Below, one piece after another: positions 9,072 to 17,065 of a stretch of DNA of 34,518 nt. The stretch spans positions 14,414-48,931 of the forward strand of contig JAHDGJ010000023.1 of NCBI GenBank assembly GCA_020627705.1, in the 5' to 3' direction. The position numbers and the translations under genes were made by a program. Under the pieces are notes generated by a model. That model did no database searches, was not told where the DNA came from, and saw only the letters and a list, made by a program, of their open reading frames with translations. The stretch is from Saprospiraceae bacterium. GTDB lineage: Bacteria > Bacteroidota > Bacteroidia > Chitinophagales > Saprospiraceae. Position 1 is the first letter of the stretch; the number at the start of each line of letters is the position of its first letter.

Positions 9072-11549
9072 CTATTCGAATCGAATTTCCAAACCAAGTA
9101 AGAAGTTTATCTCTGCTTGGGGATAGACAAATCGTTCAGTAAAGTTTTGTGTACCCATGGCGTCACTTATATTGTACTGATAAGTATATCCATTCGCCGA
9201 ATACAAGTGTGAAAAAATGTTATTTACTAGAAGGTTTAATTTGGCTTTTTTGGCAAATTTAAAACTCATGTCATAGGAGGCTCTGAGGTCATTGACCCAA
9301 TACGCATTTAAAGATTTCGAATCGTTAGACGTATTGTCTAAAAATTGCTTGCCAACATATTTACTCAACCATTCTAACTCAAGCTCTTGGTTTGGCTTGA
9401 ACGATAACCTACTCCCTCCAATAACATTCGGTGAAAAACTTATATCTGTGTTTTCGAATTGATTTACCACAGTTTCGCCAATCCCATAATCGTATATGAT
9501 TTCGTTAAAGGCCTCTATCTTATTTCTGGACAAGGTCAAATTGGGGCTCCAAGTTACTTTATCTATTGGATTCCAATGGGCTTGCAATTCGATACCTAAG
9601 CGATAACTATTGTCAATATTTCTTCTCAAATTAGAACCTACATCATCTAGCTCGCCGGTCAACACCAATTGATTTTTGTAATCCATAAAGTAGCCGTTAG
9701 CTTCAAATGCTAAAGTCTCCCTTCCGATTCGAATTCCAAATTCGTAATCAACTAAAGTCTCATGTTTAATATTTTCGTTGACTACGGAGGCACTAATAAA
9801 ATCATTGCGGTTGGGCTCTCTATTCGCTACAGCTACACTAGCATAAGCTGAGGTTTTATTGTTTAGCTTATAATTAAAACCAAGCTTAGGATTAACAAAA
9901 TGCATTGTGGTATCAACTAATAAATCCAATCCGTCGTTGTCGTCACCATTGATCTTATACCCTATGCCTCTGTATTGCAAATCACCAAATAGATTAAATG
10001 ATTCATTTATAGCATAATCTATTTTGGCAAACCCATTATAATCTACTTTTTTGCCAACGTTGAAATAATAAAAATCGTCGTTATCAATTCCACAATCGCG
10101 CTCTGCCCAAGTCACTTGACCATAATGCTCTCCCCTGTAAAAATTAAAAGACGCTCCATACACCAACACTGCCTGATTGAATTGCTGTTCTAAATTTAGA
10201 ATAGTCCCTACAAAGTGGTTGTCCAACCATCTTCTTCTCCTAAGATCAGAAGTAAAAAATGTTTCCCCTGTACTACTATCAAAACATGGATTAAGTCCGT
10301 AATCCTCAAATTCATCCTCAATACGATATTGCTCAAAGAATCCCAATCCTCTAGTGTAATGCAATACTCCATTAAAATTTAGGTCATCACGAAGTTGTTT
10401 ATCTTGGATTAACTGGTAATGATTTTGAGTATAGTTATCCACAATATCATCTTGCAAGTAATAATTATAATTTCTTCCAGAATCAAATAGATTGATAGAA
10501 TCTTGTGGTGTTTGATACAGTCCTCCCGGATAGTAGTTATTCAAAAAATGGGTCATTAACTCTTCGTCAGTACCATTTATCTTTTCGATTGGACTGCCAT
10601 ACCATGCCTGATATGTTTCTTCACTACCTGTAAAAGCATTGAACCTTAAAACACCATTGTTTTTGACTCTCGCTGCACTAAAAAAGATCGAACTCAAATC
10701 TGACGAAGCTCGATCAATATAACCGTCTGAATCAATTTTGGAGTAACGGAAATCCACAGAATACTTATTATTCATTAAACCAGTTCCTACTTGAAAGGAA
10801 TATTTACTGGTGTTAAAAGACCCCACAGTCCCACTTATTTGAGCATATGGATTAATATGAATTTTACTTGTGTTTAATCCTATGGTGGCCCCAAATGCCC
10901 CCACACCGTTGGTCGATGTCCCAACACCCCTTTGAATCTGCAACGATTCAGTAGAGGAAGCAAAATCTGGAAGGTCTACCCAAAAAACTCCTTGAGATTC
11001 GGAATCATTTAGTGGAACACCGTTAATGGTCACATTAATATGAGTTTGATCAGATCCTCTTAATCTAATTCCCGTATACCCAATGCCCGCTCCTGCATCA
11101 GATGTAACTACTGCGGATGGAGTGTATTGTAATAACATAGGCACATCTTGCCCGAGATTTGTTTTTTGCAGCGTTTCTTTAGAAACATTGGTATATGCAA
11201 ATGGAGCATCCGCATCTACTCGTGTTGCATTGATTTCAATCTTATCCAACTGAAACGGATTACCTATCAATATGATATTTATTTCAAAATCATCAATAAC
11301 TTCCAATTCCAAATTATATGATTCATAACCTAAAAAACTGGCTTTTAAAGCATAGTTTCCAGCTAGTACATTTTTCAAAATCCATTTCCCTTCCGAATCA
11401 GAAACAGTTGCAAATTCAGAATCTTGTAAAAAGATTGATGCCGTTTCTAAAAGTTCTCCATCTTCATTTTTTATAGTTCCATATAAATCAAACTGAGCAT
11501 TTAAGGAAACAAAGGATAAGAACAGCAGAATAGATAAAGCGTATTTCAT
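9072..11549 (-). CDS. TonB-dependent receptor, probably for thiamin (riboswitch-controlled)
   Basis: The 825-residue protein has a signal peptide (MKYALSILLFLSFVSLNAQ), a carboxypeptidase-regulatory-like beta domain at about 20-110 (DLYGTIKNEDGELLETASI), a plug domain at about 115-235 with GIRLRGSDQTHINVTINGVP and the RGVGTSTNGVGAFG segment, and a 22-strand-type barrel to the C-terminus, which ends in ...LLGLEIRFE. By sequence alone it would be called an iron-complex receptor, but the TPP riboswitch at 11610-11690 points to thiamin or its phosphates as the transported ligand; riboswitch-controlled outer-membrane thiamin receptors are known in Bacteroidota. Transport needs TonB-ExbBD, which is not in the window. 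No inner-membrane PnuT-type permease is adjacent. Family call is firm; substrate is inferred from the riboswitch. Confidence 0.93.
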   Translation of the reverse strand: MKYALSILLFLSFVSLNAQFDLYGTIKNEDGELLETASIFLQDSEFATVSDSEGKWILKNVLAGNYALKASFLGYESYNLELEVIDDFEINIILIGNPFQLDKIEINATRVDADAPFAYTNVSKETLQKTNLGQDVPMLLQYTPSAVVTSDAGAGIGYTGIRLRGSDQTHINVTINGVPLNDSESQGVFWVDLPDFASSTESLQIQRGVGTSTNGVGAFGATIGLNTSKIHINPYAQISGTVGSFNTSKYSFQVGTGLMNNKYSVDFRYSKIDSDGYIDRASSDLSSIFFSAARVKNNGVLRFNAFTGSEETYQAWYGSPIEKINGTDEELMTHFLNNYYPGGLYQTPQDSINLFDSGRNYNYYLQDDIVDNYTQNHYQLIQDKQLRDDLNFNGVLHYTRGLGFFEQYRIEDEFEDYGLNPCFDSSTGETFFTSDLRRRRWLDNHFVGTILNLEQQFNQAVLVYGASFNFYRGEHYGQVTWAERDCGIDNDDFYYFNVGKKVDYNGFAKIDYAINESFNLFGDLQYRGIGYKINGDDNDGLDLLVDTTMHFVNPKLGFNYKLNNKTSAYASVAVANREPNRNDFISASVVNENIKHETLVDYEFGIRIGRETLAFEANGYFMDYKNQLVLTGELDDVGSNLRRNIDNSYRLGIELQAHWNPIDKVTWSPNLTLSRNKIEAFNEIIYDYGIGETVVNQFENTDISFSPNVIGGSRLSFKPNQELELEWLSKYVGKQFLDNTSNDSKSLNAYWVNDLRASYDMSFKFAKKAKLNLLVNNIFSHLYSANGYTYQYNISDAMGTQNFTERFVYPQAEINFLLGLEIRFE

Positions 11550-11609
11550 ATAGATTTATATTAAGCGCACTGGTGAAAAGATCTACCATATGATCCTTCG
11601 AAAAGAAAT

Positions 11610-11690
11610 TTCGTTGACTCCCTTACCAGAATTACCTGGCCAGGTTCTATGGGTATAATCTCAGATCCAATATAGGAACACCCCAAATAC
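11610..11690 (-). promoter_or_regulatory. TPP (thiamine pyrophosphate) riboswitch
   Basis: Read on the minus strand the spacer carries the THI-box in order: GGGGTG, a small P3 (TCC...GGA), CTGAGATTATACCC (P2 partner and the CTGAGA core), then GAACCT, a P5 hairpin CCAG-GTAATT-CTGG, and AAGGGA closing P4. These are the conserved core positions of the TPP aptamer, including the pyrimidine-binding CTGAGA and the pyrophosphate-binding P4/P5 arm. It lies 61 bp before the receptor ATG at 11549. P1 pairing is weak by eye. The expression platform is not obvious: I see no strong terminator between aptamer and ATG, which suggests control of translation start, though that is inference. Confidence 0.93.
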
Positions 11691-11696
11691 GCGCTG

Positions 11697-11704
11697 CAAA
11701 GATA
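11697..11704 (-). promoter_or_regulatory. Promoter -7 box of the riboswitch transcript
   Basis: On the minus strand TATCTTTG matches the Bacteroidota consensus TAnnTTTG exactly. A TTTC, one base off the -33 TTTG, lies about 20 bp upstream at 11726-11729, inside the 3' end of the NadR-like gene. Initiation a few bases downstream would start the RNA at about 11690, just ahead of the aptamer, so the receptor has its own promoter and need not depend on read-through. Confidence 0.6.
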
Positions 11705-11707
11705 GAG

Positions 11708-12235
11708 TTAATACGAACTAAAATCGAAATGATTTTCTACAAATTTCCTTCCCCTTAGCCTACGTTGGTCCCCTAATCCGCTCAGCTCAACAAAATTCTT
11801 TTTATAGTAATTTAATTCTCTTCTGTACCATTTATACAATCTACCTCTATCTGTAGGGTTCTCTCTTAAAGGATCGGGACTCCAAGGCAAATCAGGTTTG
11901 CACAAAATGTAGAGATCGTATTGACGAGATTCAATTTGATCAAGAATCCATTTATCGCATGTACCAAATTTATCCAGAGACCAAATTTTGAGTGTAATCA
12001 AATCCGTATCGATTAAAACAAGGTCCTGTTCAAAATTATTGAGTACGCTATCCTCTCGCTTGATTTGCTCTTTGCCAATCTCAATTAAATCATCAATAGA
12101 ATATGATCCCTTTTTACGCTCGAGGTATTCTCGGGCATACTCACTCACAAAGGGAATTTTGAATTCCTTGGCTAAATATTGACACAAGCTGGTTTTTCCA
12201 CAGGACTCAGGGCCTGTAACAACGATTCGTTTCAA
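11708..12235 (-). CDS. NadR-like P-loop ATPase / putative vitamin or nucleoside kinase
   Basis: The 175-residue protein begins MKRIVVTGPESCGKTSLC, with the Walker A motif GPESCGKT at residues 8-15. LVLIDTDLITLKIWS provides the Walker B-like Asp, and PDLPWSPDPLRENP matches the lid motif of the ribosylnicotinamide kinase domain of NadR (AAA_28 group). It lacks the N-terminal regulator and adenylyltransferase parts of full NadR, so only the kinase-like half is present. In NadR this domain phosphorylates nicotinamide riboside. It ends 18 bp before the TPP riboswitch and reads in the same direction as the thiamin-receptor gene, so a role in trapping a salvaged vitamin by phosphorylation is possible, but it is upstream of the riboswitch and is not under its control. 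The fold is certain, the substrate is not. Confidence 0.82.
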   Translation of the reverse strand: MKRIVVTGPESCGKTSLCQYLAKEFKIPFVSEYAREYLERKKGSYSIDDLIEIGKEQIKREDSVLNNFEQDLVLIDTDLITLKIWSLDKFGTCDKWILDQIESRQYDLYILCKPDLPWSPDPLRENPTDRGRLYKWYRRELNYYKKNFVELSGLGDQRRLRGRKFVENHFDFSSY

Positions 12236-12291
12236 TCTAAATAGTATTTGACTCTCCTATATTAAATCGTCAATTTCCTGTTAATATGGTC

Positions 12292-12299
12292 TATTTTTG
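12292..12299 (+). promoter_or_regulatory. Candidate promoter -7 box for the era-der gene run
   Basis: TATTTTTG fits TAnnTTTG and lies 34 bp before the ATG at 12333. A TTTC at about 18 bp upstream is an imperfect -33 box. It sits in the 97-bp divergent spacer between the NadR-like gene and the plus-strand run, where a promoter is required. Confidence 0.5.
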
Positions 12300-12332
12300 C
12301 GGAATTAACAAAATCTTAAGTCTTAACGCTTA

Positions 12333-12914
12333 ATGCACAGTATTGAACCCTTTTATGGATGGCTCGATTTGTATGATTCTTCCAATGATGAGAAGTCTCC
12401 ATTTTATGGTACGCAACACAGTGAGTTTGAATACACGAATAAGGTATACAACTATTTCATACATCCACAGTGGGCTTCTATTGGTTCCGAAACACTTTAT
12501 GCCAAATTACTTTATGCAGATTATGAGCAAGGACAGTGTATTATAGAATTGATTGGAGAATGGAACGATTGCCTTCTCAATGACATTATGTATCTCAAGA
12601 GAAAGATTGCAGACAAATTGTTGGATCATGGCATTTTCAAATTTGTATTATGCATGGACAAGGTGTTAAACTTCCATGGGATAGACAGCGCCTATTATGA
12701 AGAATGGAAAGAAGATTTAATAGAAGAAGATGGGTGGGTTGCTTGTGTTGAAACTCAAGATCATGTGATGAAAGAAATGCACAAATATCAATTGAATCAT
12801 TACTTACATTTAAGTGAGGAACTCAATAGAATAAATTGGAGAAAGCTAAAGCCAAAATTACTTTTTCAAAAACTTGAACACATTATAAACAGGCAAATAC
12901 AAACACTTCCTTAA
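12333..12914 (+). CDS. Conserved hypothetical protein upstream of era
   Basis: This 193-residue protein is soluble in appearance: no signal peptide, no membrane segment. It is rich in aromatic and acidic residues, with FYGTQHSEFEYTNKVYNYFIHPQWASIGS near the N-terminus split over two short strands and helices, a LLYADYEQGQCIIELIGEWND stretch that looks like a beta hairpin, and a charged helical C-terminus (LHLSEELNRINWRKLKPKL). I do not recognise a named family. It is the first gene of the plus-strand run and ends 3 bp before era, so it is very likely co-transcribed with era and der; that context only weakly suggests a link to ribosome assembly. Confidence 0.8.
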   Translation: MHSIEPFYGWLDLYDSSNDEKSPFYGTQHSEFEYTNKVYNYFIHPQWASIGSETLYAKLLYADYEQGQCIIELIGEWNDCLLNDIMYLKRKIADKLLDHGIFKFVLCMDKVLNFHGIDSAYYEEWKEDLIEEDGWVACVETQDHVMKEMHKYQLNHYLHLSEELNRINWRKLKPKLLFQKLEHIINRQIQTLP

Positions 12915-12917
12915 ATC

Positions 12918-13811
12918 ATGCATAAATCCGGATTTGTAAATATTGTGGGACATCCAAATGTGGGAAAATCTACCTTGATTAATGCGCTAATGGGAGAGCG
13001 ATTTTCTATCGCGACGAGTAAACCACAAACAACGAGACATAGAATACTCGCTATATTTAATGATGAGAATCATCAAATCGTATTCTCGGATTCACCCGGG
13101 ATAATTGAGGACCCCAAATACAAAATGCACGAATCTATGAATAGCTTCGCGCATTCGAGTTTTGAAGATGCAGACATCATCTTATTTATGGTTGATTTGT
13201 TTGACAGTTACGATGAAGACAACAAAACTTTAAAGCGTTTGTCCAAATTGAAATGTCCCAAATATTTAATCTTAAACAAAATGGATCTTGGAGAACAAGA
13301 AAAGATTAAATCCCTTGTCGAAGAATGGAAAAACAAATTCGATTTTGATCGAGTATTCGTGATCTCTGCAAAAGAAAAATTTGGAACCTCTGAATTGTTA
13401 ACAACAATAAAAGAAGATATTAAAGAAGGGCCTGCTTATTATCCTAAAGATCAGTCTTCAGATAAAAACATGAGATTTTTTGTTGAAGAAAAAATTCGTG
13501 AACAGATTTTAGTTCAATACAAAAAAGAGATTCCTTATTCTGCAGAAGTCAAAGTGGAGACATATAAAGAAAGTCAAAAAAGAGGCAAACCGTTTGTACA
13601 TATCAGAAGTATCATCTATGTTGCCAGAAAGAGTCAAAAAAATATTTTAATCGGAAAAGAAGGAAATGCCATAAAAAACCTTGGCATTTACGCCAGAAAA
13701 GAAATAGAACGATTTATCGGTTGCCAAATACACTTAGAGCTTTTTGTCAAAGTCAAAGAAAATTGGAGAAACGATGACCGTTATTTAAAACAATTTGGAT
13801 ACATGCCATAG
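12918..13811 (+). CDS. era: GTPase Era
   Basis: Era binds the 3' end of 16S rRNA during 30S subunit maturation. The 297-residue protein carries G1 GHPNVGKST (residues 11-19), a switch I region with KPQTTRHR (35-42), G3 DSPG (58-61; the usual DTPG with Ser), and G4 NKMD (120-123). The C-terminal KH domain includes GKEGNAIKNLG and ends with the typical KVKENWRNDDRYLKQFGY. Length is normal for the family. It sits 3 bp after the upstream hypothetical gene and 3 bp before der, which indicates one transcript for two ribosome-assembly GTPases. Confidence 0.98.
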   Translation: MHKSGFVNIVGHPNVGKSTLINALMGERFSIATSKPQTTRHRILAIFNDENHQIVFSDSPGIIEDPKYKMHESMNSFAHSSFEDADIILFMVDLFDSYDEDNKTLKRLSKLKCPKYLILNKMDLGEQEKIKSLVEEWKNKFDFDRVFVISAKEKFGTSELLTTIKEDIKEGPAYYPKDQSSDKNMRFFVEEKIREQILVQYKKEIPYSAEVKVETYKESQKRGKPFVHIRSIIYVARKSQKNILIGKEGNAIKNLGIYARKEIERFIGCQIHLELFVKVKENWRNDDRYLKQFGYMP

Positions 13812-13814
13812 ATT

Positions 13815-15125
13815 ATGATGCCAATAGTAGCGATAGTAGGAAGGCCGAATGTAGGTAAGTCAACTTTATACAACAGACTAATCGGACAGAGACAAGCGAT
13901 AATAGATAATGTTAGTGGAGTTACGAGAGACCGTATGTATGGTTTCTCAAATTGGAATGGGATGGACTTTACGGTCGTGGATACCGGAGGTTTTGTTCAT
14001 GGCTCTGAAGATGTTTTTGAATCCGCCATTCGAAGACAAGTGCATATAGCAATTGATGAGGCGGACATCATTTTGTTTATGACAGATGTAACTACAGGGA
14101 TAACCGACCTGGATGCAGAGATTGCAGATTTACTCCGCAAATCAACAAAAGAAATAGTTTTAGTAGTCAATAAAGTTGACAATGGTCAAAGGGCTCTGAG
14201 TGCCAATGAGTTTTGGTCTTTAGGTTTTGAAAACACCTTGTTTCTTTCTTCTATTACGGGATCAGGCACTGGTGAAGTTTTGGATGTCGTAACAGAGTTG
14301 CTTCCCCAAAGTGATACTTCCATCGAAGAGGATGATGGATTACACAAAATCGCCATAGTAGGTCAACCTAATGTCGGCAAGTCATCCTTAACCAACGCAC
14401 TGCTTGGAGAAGAGAGAAACATCGTTACAGATGTAGCTGGAACCACCCGAGACAGCATACATTCAAAATATTCCAAATTTGGAAAGGAATTTATGATCAT
14501 TGATACCGCAGGTATTCGAAAGAAGGCCAAAGTTCATGAAGATTTGGAATTTTATTCTGTGATACGTGCGGTTAAGTCTATCGATATTGCAGATGTCTGC
14601 ATTCTCATGATCGATGCAAAAAGTGGTGTACAAAGTCAAGACATGGCTATTGTAAATCTCATTCTTAGAAGAAAGAAAGGGATTCTACTCCTTGTTAACA
14701 AATGGGACACCATAGAAAAAGACACAAATACTGCCAAAGAATTTGAAGCCGAGATTAGGAGAAAGTTGTCTCCATTTAATGATGTACCTATTCTTTTTAC
14801 CTCAGTTATAGAAAAACAAAGAATTTTTAAAGCAGTTGAATTGGCCTTAGAAGTTGCAGAAAACAGAAAGACGAAAATTAAAACATCCGAGCTGAATCAA
14901 TTTTTGGAAGAAATAATTCAGAAACTTCCCCCGCCCTCGCATAAAGGAAAATTTATAAAAATAAAATACGTAACACAACTCCCGTTATACTATCCTGCCT
15001 TTGCATTCTTTTGTAATTACCCCAAATTCATTAAAGAAAGTTACAGGAACTATGTAGAAAATCAGTTTAGGGCACGTTATAACTTTAGTGGAGTACCCAT
15101 CAGCATATTCTTTAGAGAGAAATGA
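13815..15125 (+). CDS. der: Tandem-GTPase Der (EngA)
   Basis: Der acts in late 50S subunit assembly and is recognised by two G domains in one chain. The first has GRPNVGKST at residues 9-17, DTGG and NKVD; the second has GQPNVGKSS at about 182-190, DTAG and NKWD. A KH-like C-terminal domain follows (LPPPSHKGKFIKIKYVTQ region, then FRARYNFSGVPI). 436 residues is the standard length. Two ATG codons stand in tandem at the start (MMP), so the true start may be 3 bp later. The stop overlaps the start of rfbC in an ATGA arrangement, implying translational coupling. Confidence 0.98.
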   Translation: MMPIVAIVGRPNVGKSTLYNRLIGQRQAIIDNVSGVTRDRMYGFSNWNGMDFTVVDTGGFVHGSEDVFESAIRRQVHIAIDEADIILFMTDVTTGITDLDAEIADLLRKSTKEIVLVVNKVDNGQRALSANEFWSLGFENTLFLSSITGSGTGEVLDVVTELLPQSDTSIEEDDGLHKIAIVGQPNVGKSSLTNALLGEERNIVTDVAGTTRDSIHSKYSKFGKEFMIIDTAGIRKKAKVHEDLEFYSVIRAVKSIDIADVCILMIDAKSGVQSQDMAIVNLILRRKKGILLLVNKWDTIEKDTNTAKEFEAEIRRKLSPFNDVPILFTSVIEKQRIFKAVELALEVAENRKTKIKTSELNQFLEEIIQKLPPPSHKGKFIKIKYVTQLPLYYPAFAFFCNYPKFIKESYRNYVENQFRARYNFSGVPISIFFREK

Positions 15126-15667
15126 TAAAAGTAGACACAGGATTTGACGATTTGTTTGTTCTTGAACCAAAGGTATTCAATGATGAACGTGGATATTTTT
15201 TTGAATCTTTCAATTCAAAAAAAACAGCCTTGAAGGGCTTAGCATATTCATGGGTTCAGGACAACGAATCTATGTCATCCTATGGCGTTATCCGTGGACT
15301 ACATTTTCAAACTGGAGAGATGGCACAAACCAAATTGGTACGAGTTGTTACCGGAAAAGTTATCGATGTGGTTGTCGATTTGAGAAAAAGCAAAAACACC
15401 TATGGCAAAACCTATTCTATTCTCTTAAGTGGTAAGAACAAAAGACAATTACTGGTTCCAAAAGGATTTGCTCATGGTTATGCAGTATTGGAGGACCAGA
15501 CTATTTTCGCATACAAATGTGATAATTTCTACTCTAAGGAACATGAGTCTGGTATTCTATATGACGATCCTAGTCTAGACATTGATTGGATGATCCCCAA
15601 ACAAAAACGAATTATTTCGACCAAAGACTTAAGTCTCAAACTATTTAAAGAATTGGTCGATGCGTAG
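15122..15667 (+). CDS. rfbC: dTDP-4-dehydrorhamnose 3,5-epimerase
   Basis: RfbC/RmlC converts dTDP-4-keto-6-deoxy-glucose to the L-lyxo form, the third step to dTDP-L-rhamnose for surface polysaccharide. The 181-residue cupin shows ERGYFFESFN, the VIRGLHFQ motif with the catalytic His at residue 61, KGFAHGYAVLEDQTIFAYKC with Tyr131, and DDPSLDIDW near the end, all diagnostic. It starts inside the stop codon of der and overlaps the next gene by 8 bp. rfbA and rfbB, the first two steps, are not in the window and must be elsewhere. Confidence 0.96.
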   Translation: MIKVDTGFDDLFVLEPKVFNDERGYFFESFNSKKTALKGLAYSWVQDNESMSSYGVIRGLHFQTGEMAQTKLVRVVTGKVIDVVVDLRKSKNTYGKTYSILLSGKNKRQLLVPKGFAHGYAVLEDQTIFAYKCDNFYSKEHESGILYDDPSLDIDWMIPKQKRIISTKDLSLKLFKELVDA

Positions 15668-17060
15668 AAATTTGGGTCTAACAATATTGTTACTATGTCA
15701 GGCGCTAGTTAGTTATAACCAAGAAAATAATTCCAACCCATGGGGCATTTGGTCTGGCGAAATATCATCATTAGAAATTTACCTCGAATTATCAAAAATT
15801 AAAAGCGATTCATGTCAAGCCCTATTGACGGTTCCAGTCCAAAATATCGAACATCAAAACTGCCGCAGCTGTACTTTTAATTCGGATTCTATTTCTATAG
15901 AATTCAAACTACCTATCACAGGCAGCCCTGCATTTTGTATACTTAAACAACAGCGGGACACCCTTTTTGCCACCTGGAAACAAGAAGGTACCCACAACTT
16001 CAAAATGTACCCGACTTCCGAGGTTAAAAAACTACAGAGACCTCAAACACCAATTCCGCCTTTTATATACAATGAGGAAGAAATTCAATTCTTCAATAAA
16101 AGAGACTCTATTTGGCTCAGTGGCACTTTAAGCAAATTGAATACACAAAAGAGGGTTGCTGTTATTTTAATCTCTGGTTCTGGACCTCAAAACAGAAATT
16201 CAGAGATATTTCATCATCAACCATTCAAGGTGATTTCAGATCATTTGGCTACAAAAGGTATAGATGTTTTACGTTACGATGATCGAGGTGTGGGCAAATC
16301 ACAAGGCGATATTTACAATGCAACTTCGTTGGATTTTGCTTACGACGTCGCGGCAGGTGTTCAATATTTAAAAAATGAATTGAAGTACAATGAAGTCGGT
16401 TTAATAGGTCATAGTGAGGGTGGTCTTATTGCACCTATAGTTTCTGATATTCTAGCTATTGATTTTATCGTTTCCTTAGCTGGGCCAGGAATACCGATCA
16501 AAGAATTGATGCTAGAACAAAACAACCTTGCAGTTCGCAACACTTTGTTAAGTGATGAAGAGACGGAACAATATCTCGAACTGATCAATCAACTTTATGA
16601 GCTCATAGATATCGAAACACCGAAGGAATCGTTGTACAATCCTGTTCGAGAATTATGTGATAAATTCTATTTAGCCTTACAACCCTCTACACAAAAAAAA
16701 CTTGCCCCCAGCAAAGAAGGCTTTTATGTTTCGATCGCCTCCGGATATTTCCAGCCTTGGTTTAGATATTTTATCAACTTTGATCCAAGTCCATTTATAC
16801 AAAAATTAGACTGCCCGGTGCTAGCGCTAAATGGTTCGGAAGACATACAAGTGGTTGCTCAGCCAAATCTGGCAGGTTTTAAGATCAATTTAGAAAAGGG
16901 CAACAATCAGAGATTCGAAATTTTAGAATTTGAAGGCCTCAATCATTTATTTCAGTCCTGTAAAGAATGTACAATAGCTGAATATGCCAAGCTTGAAGAT
17001 ACTTTTAGCCCAACAGTGCTAGAAAAAATTTCTCATTGGATTTTATCGCTTCAAAACTGA
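15660..17060 (+). CDS. Secreted alpha/beta hydrolase
   Basis: The 466-residue protein has a signal peptide (MRRNLGLTILLLCQALVSYNQ), an N-terminal beta-rich region of about 110 residues of the kind found before this hydrolase group in Bacteroidota, and an alpha/beta hydrolase domain from about 125 on. It has VILISGSGPQNRN at the oxyanion-hole position, RYDDRGVGKS, the nucleophile elbow GHSEGG (Ser252), NGSEDIQV (Asp395) and GLNHLF (His429), giving a complete Ser-Asp-His triad. Ester or peptide substrates are both possible and the substrate cannot be read from sequence. It lies between rfbC (8-bp overlap) and rfbD (6-bp gap), so it is in the same transcript, but I see no biochemical reason to tie it to rhamnose synthesis. 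Confidence 0.88.
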   Translation: MRRNLGLTILLLCQALVSYNQENNSNPWGIWSGEISSLEIYLELSKIKSDSCQALLTVPVQNIEHQNCRSCTFNSDSISIEFKLPITGSPAFCILKQQRDTLFATWKQEGTHNFKMYPTSEVKKLQRPQTPIPPFIYNEEEIQFFNKRDSIWLSGTLSKLNTQKRVAVILISGSGPQNRNSEIFHHQPFKVISDHLATKGIDVLRYDDRGVGKSQGDIYNATSLDFAYDVAAGVQYLKNELKYNEVGLIGHSEGGLIAPIVSDILAIDFIVSLAGPGIPIKELMLEQNNLAVRNTLLSDEETEQYLELINQLYELIDIETPKESLYNPVRELCDKFYLALQPSTQKKLAPSKEGFYVSIASGYFQPWFRYFINFDPSPFIQKLDCPVLALNGSEDIQVVAQPNLAGFKINLEKGNNQRFEILEFEGLNHLFQSCKECTIAEYAKLEDTFSPTVLEKISHWILSLQN

Positions 17061-17065
17061 AACCG

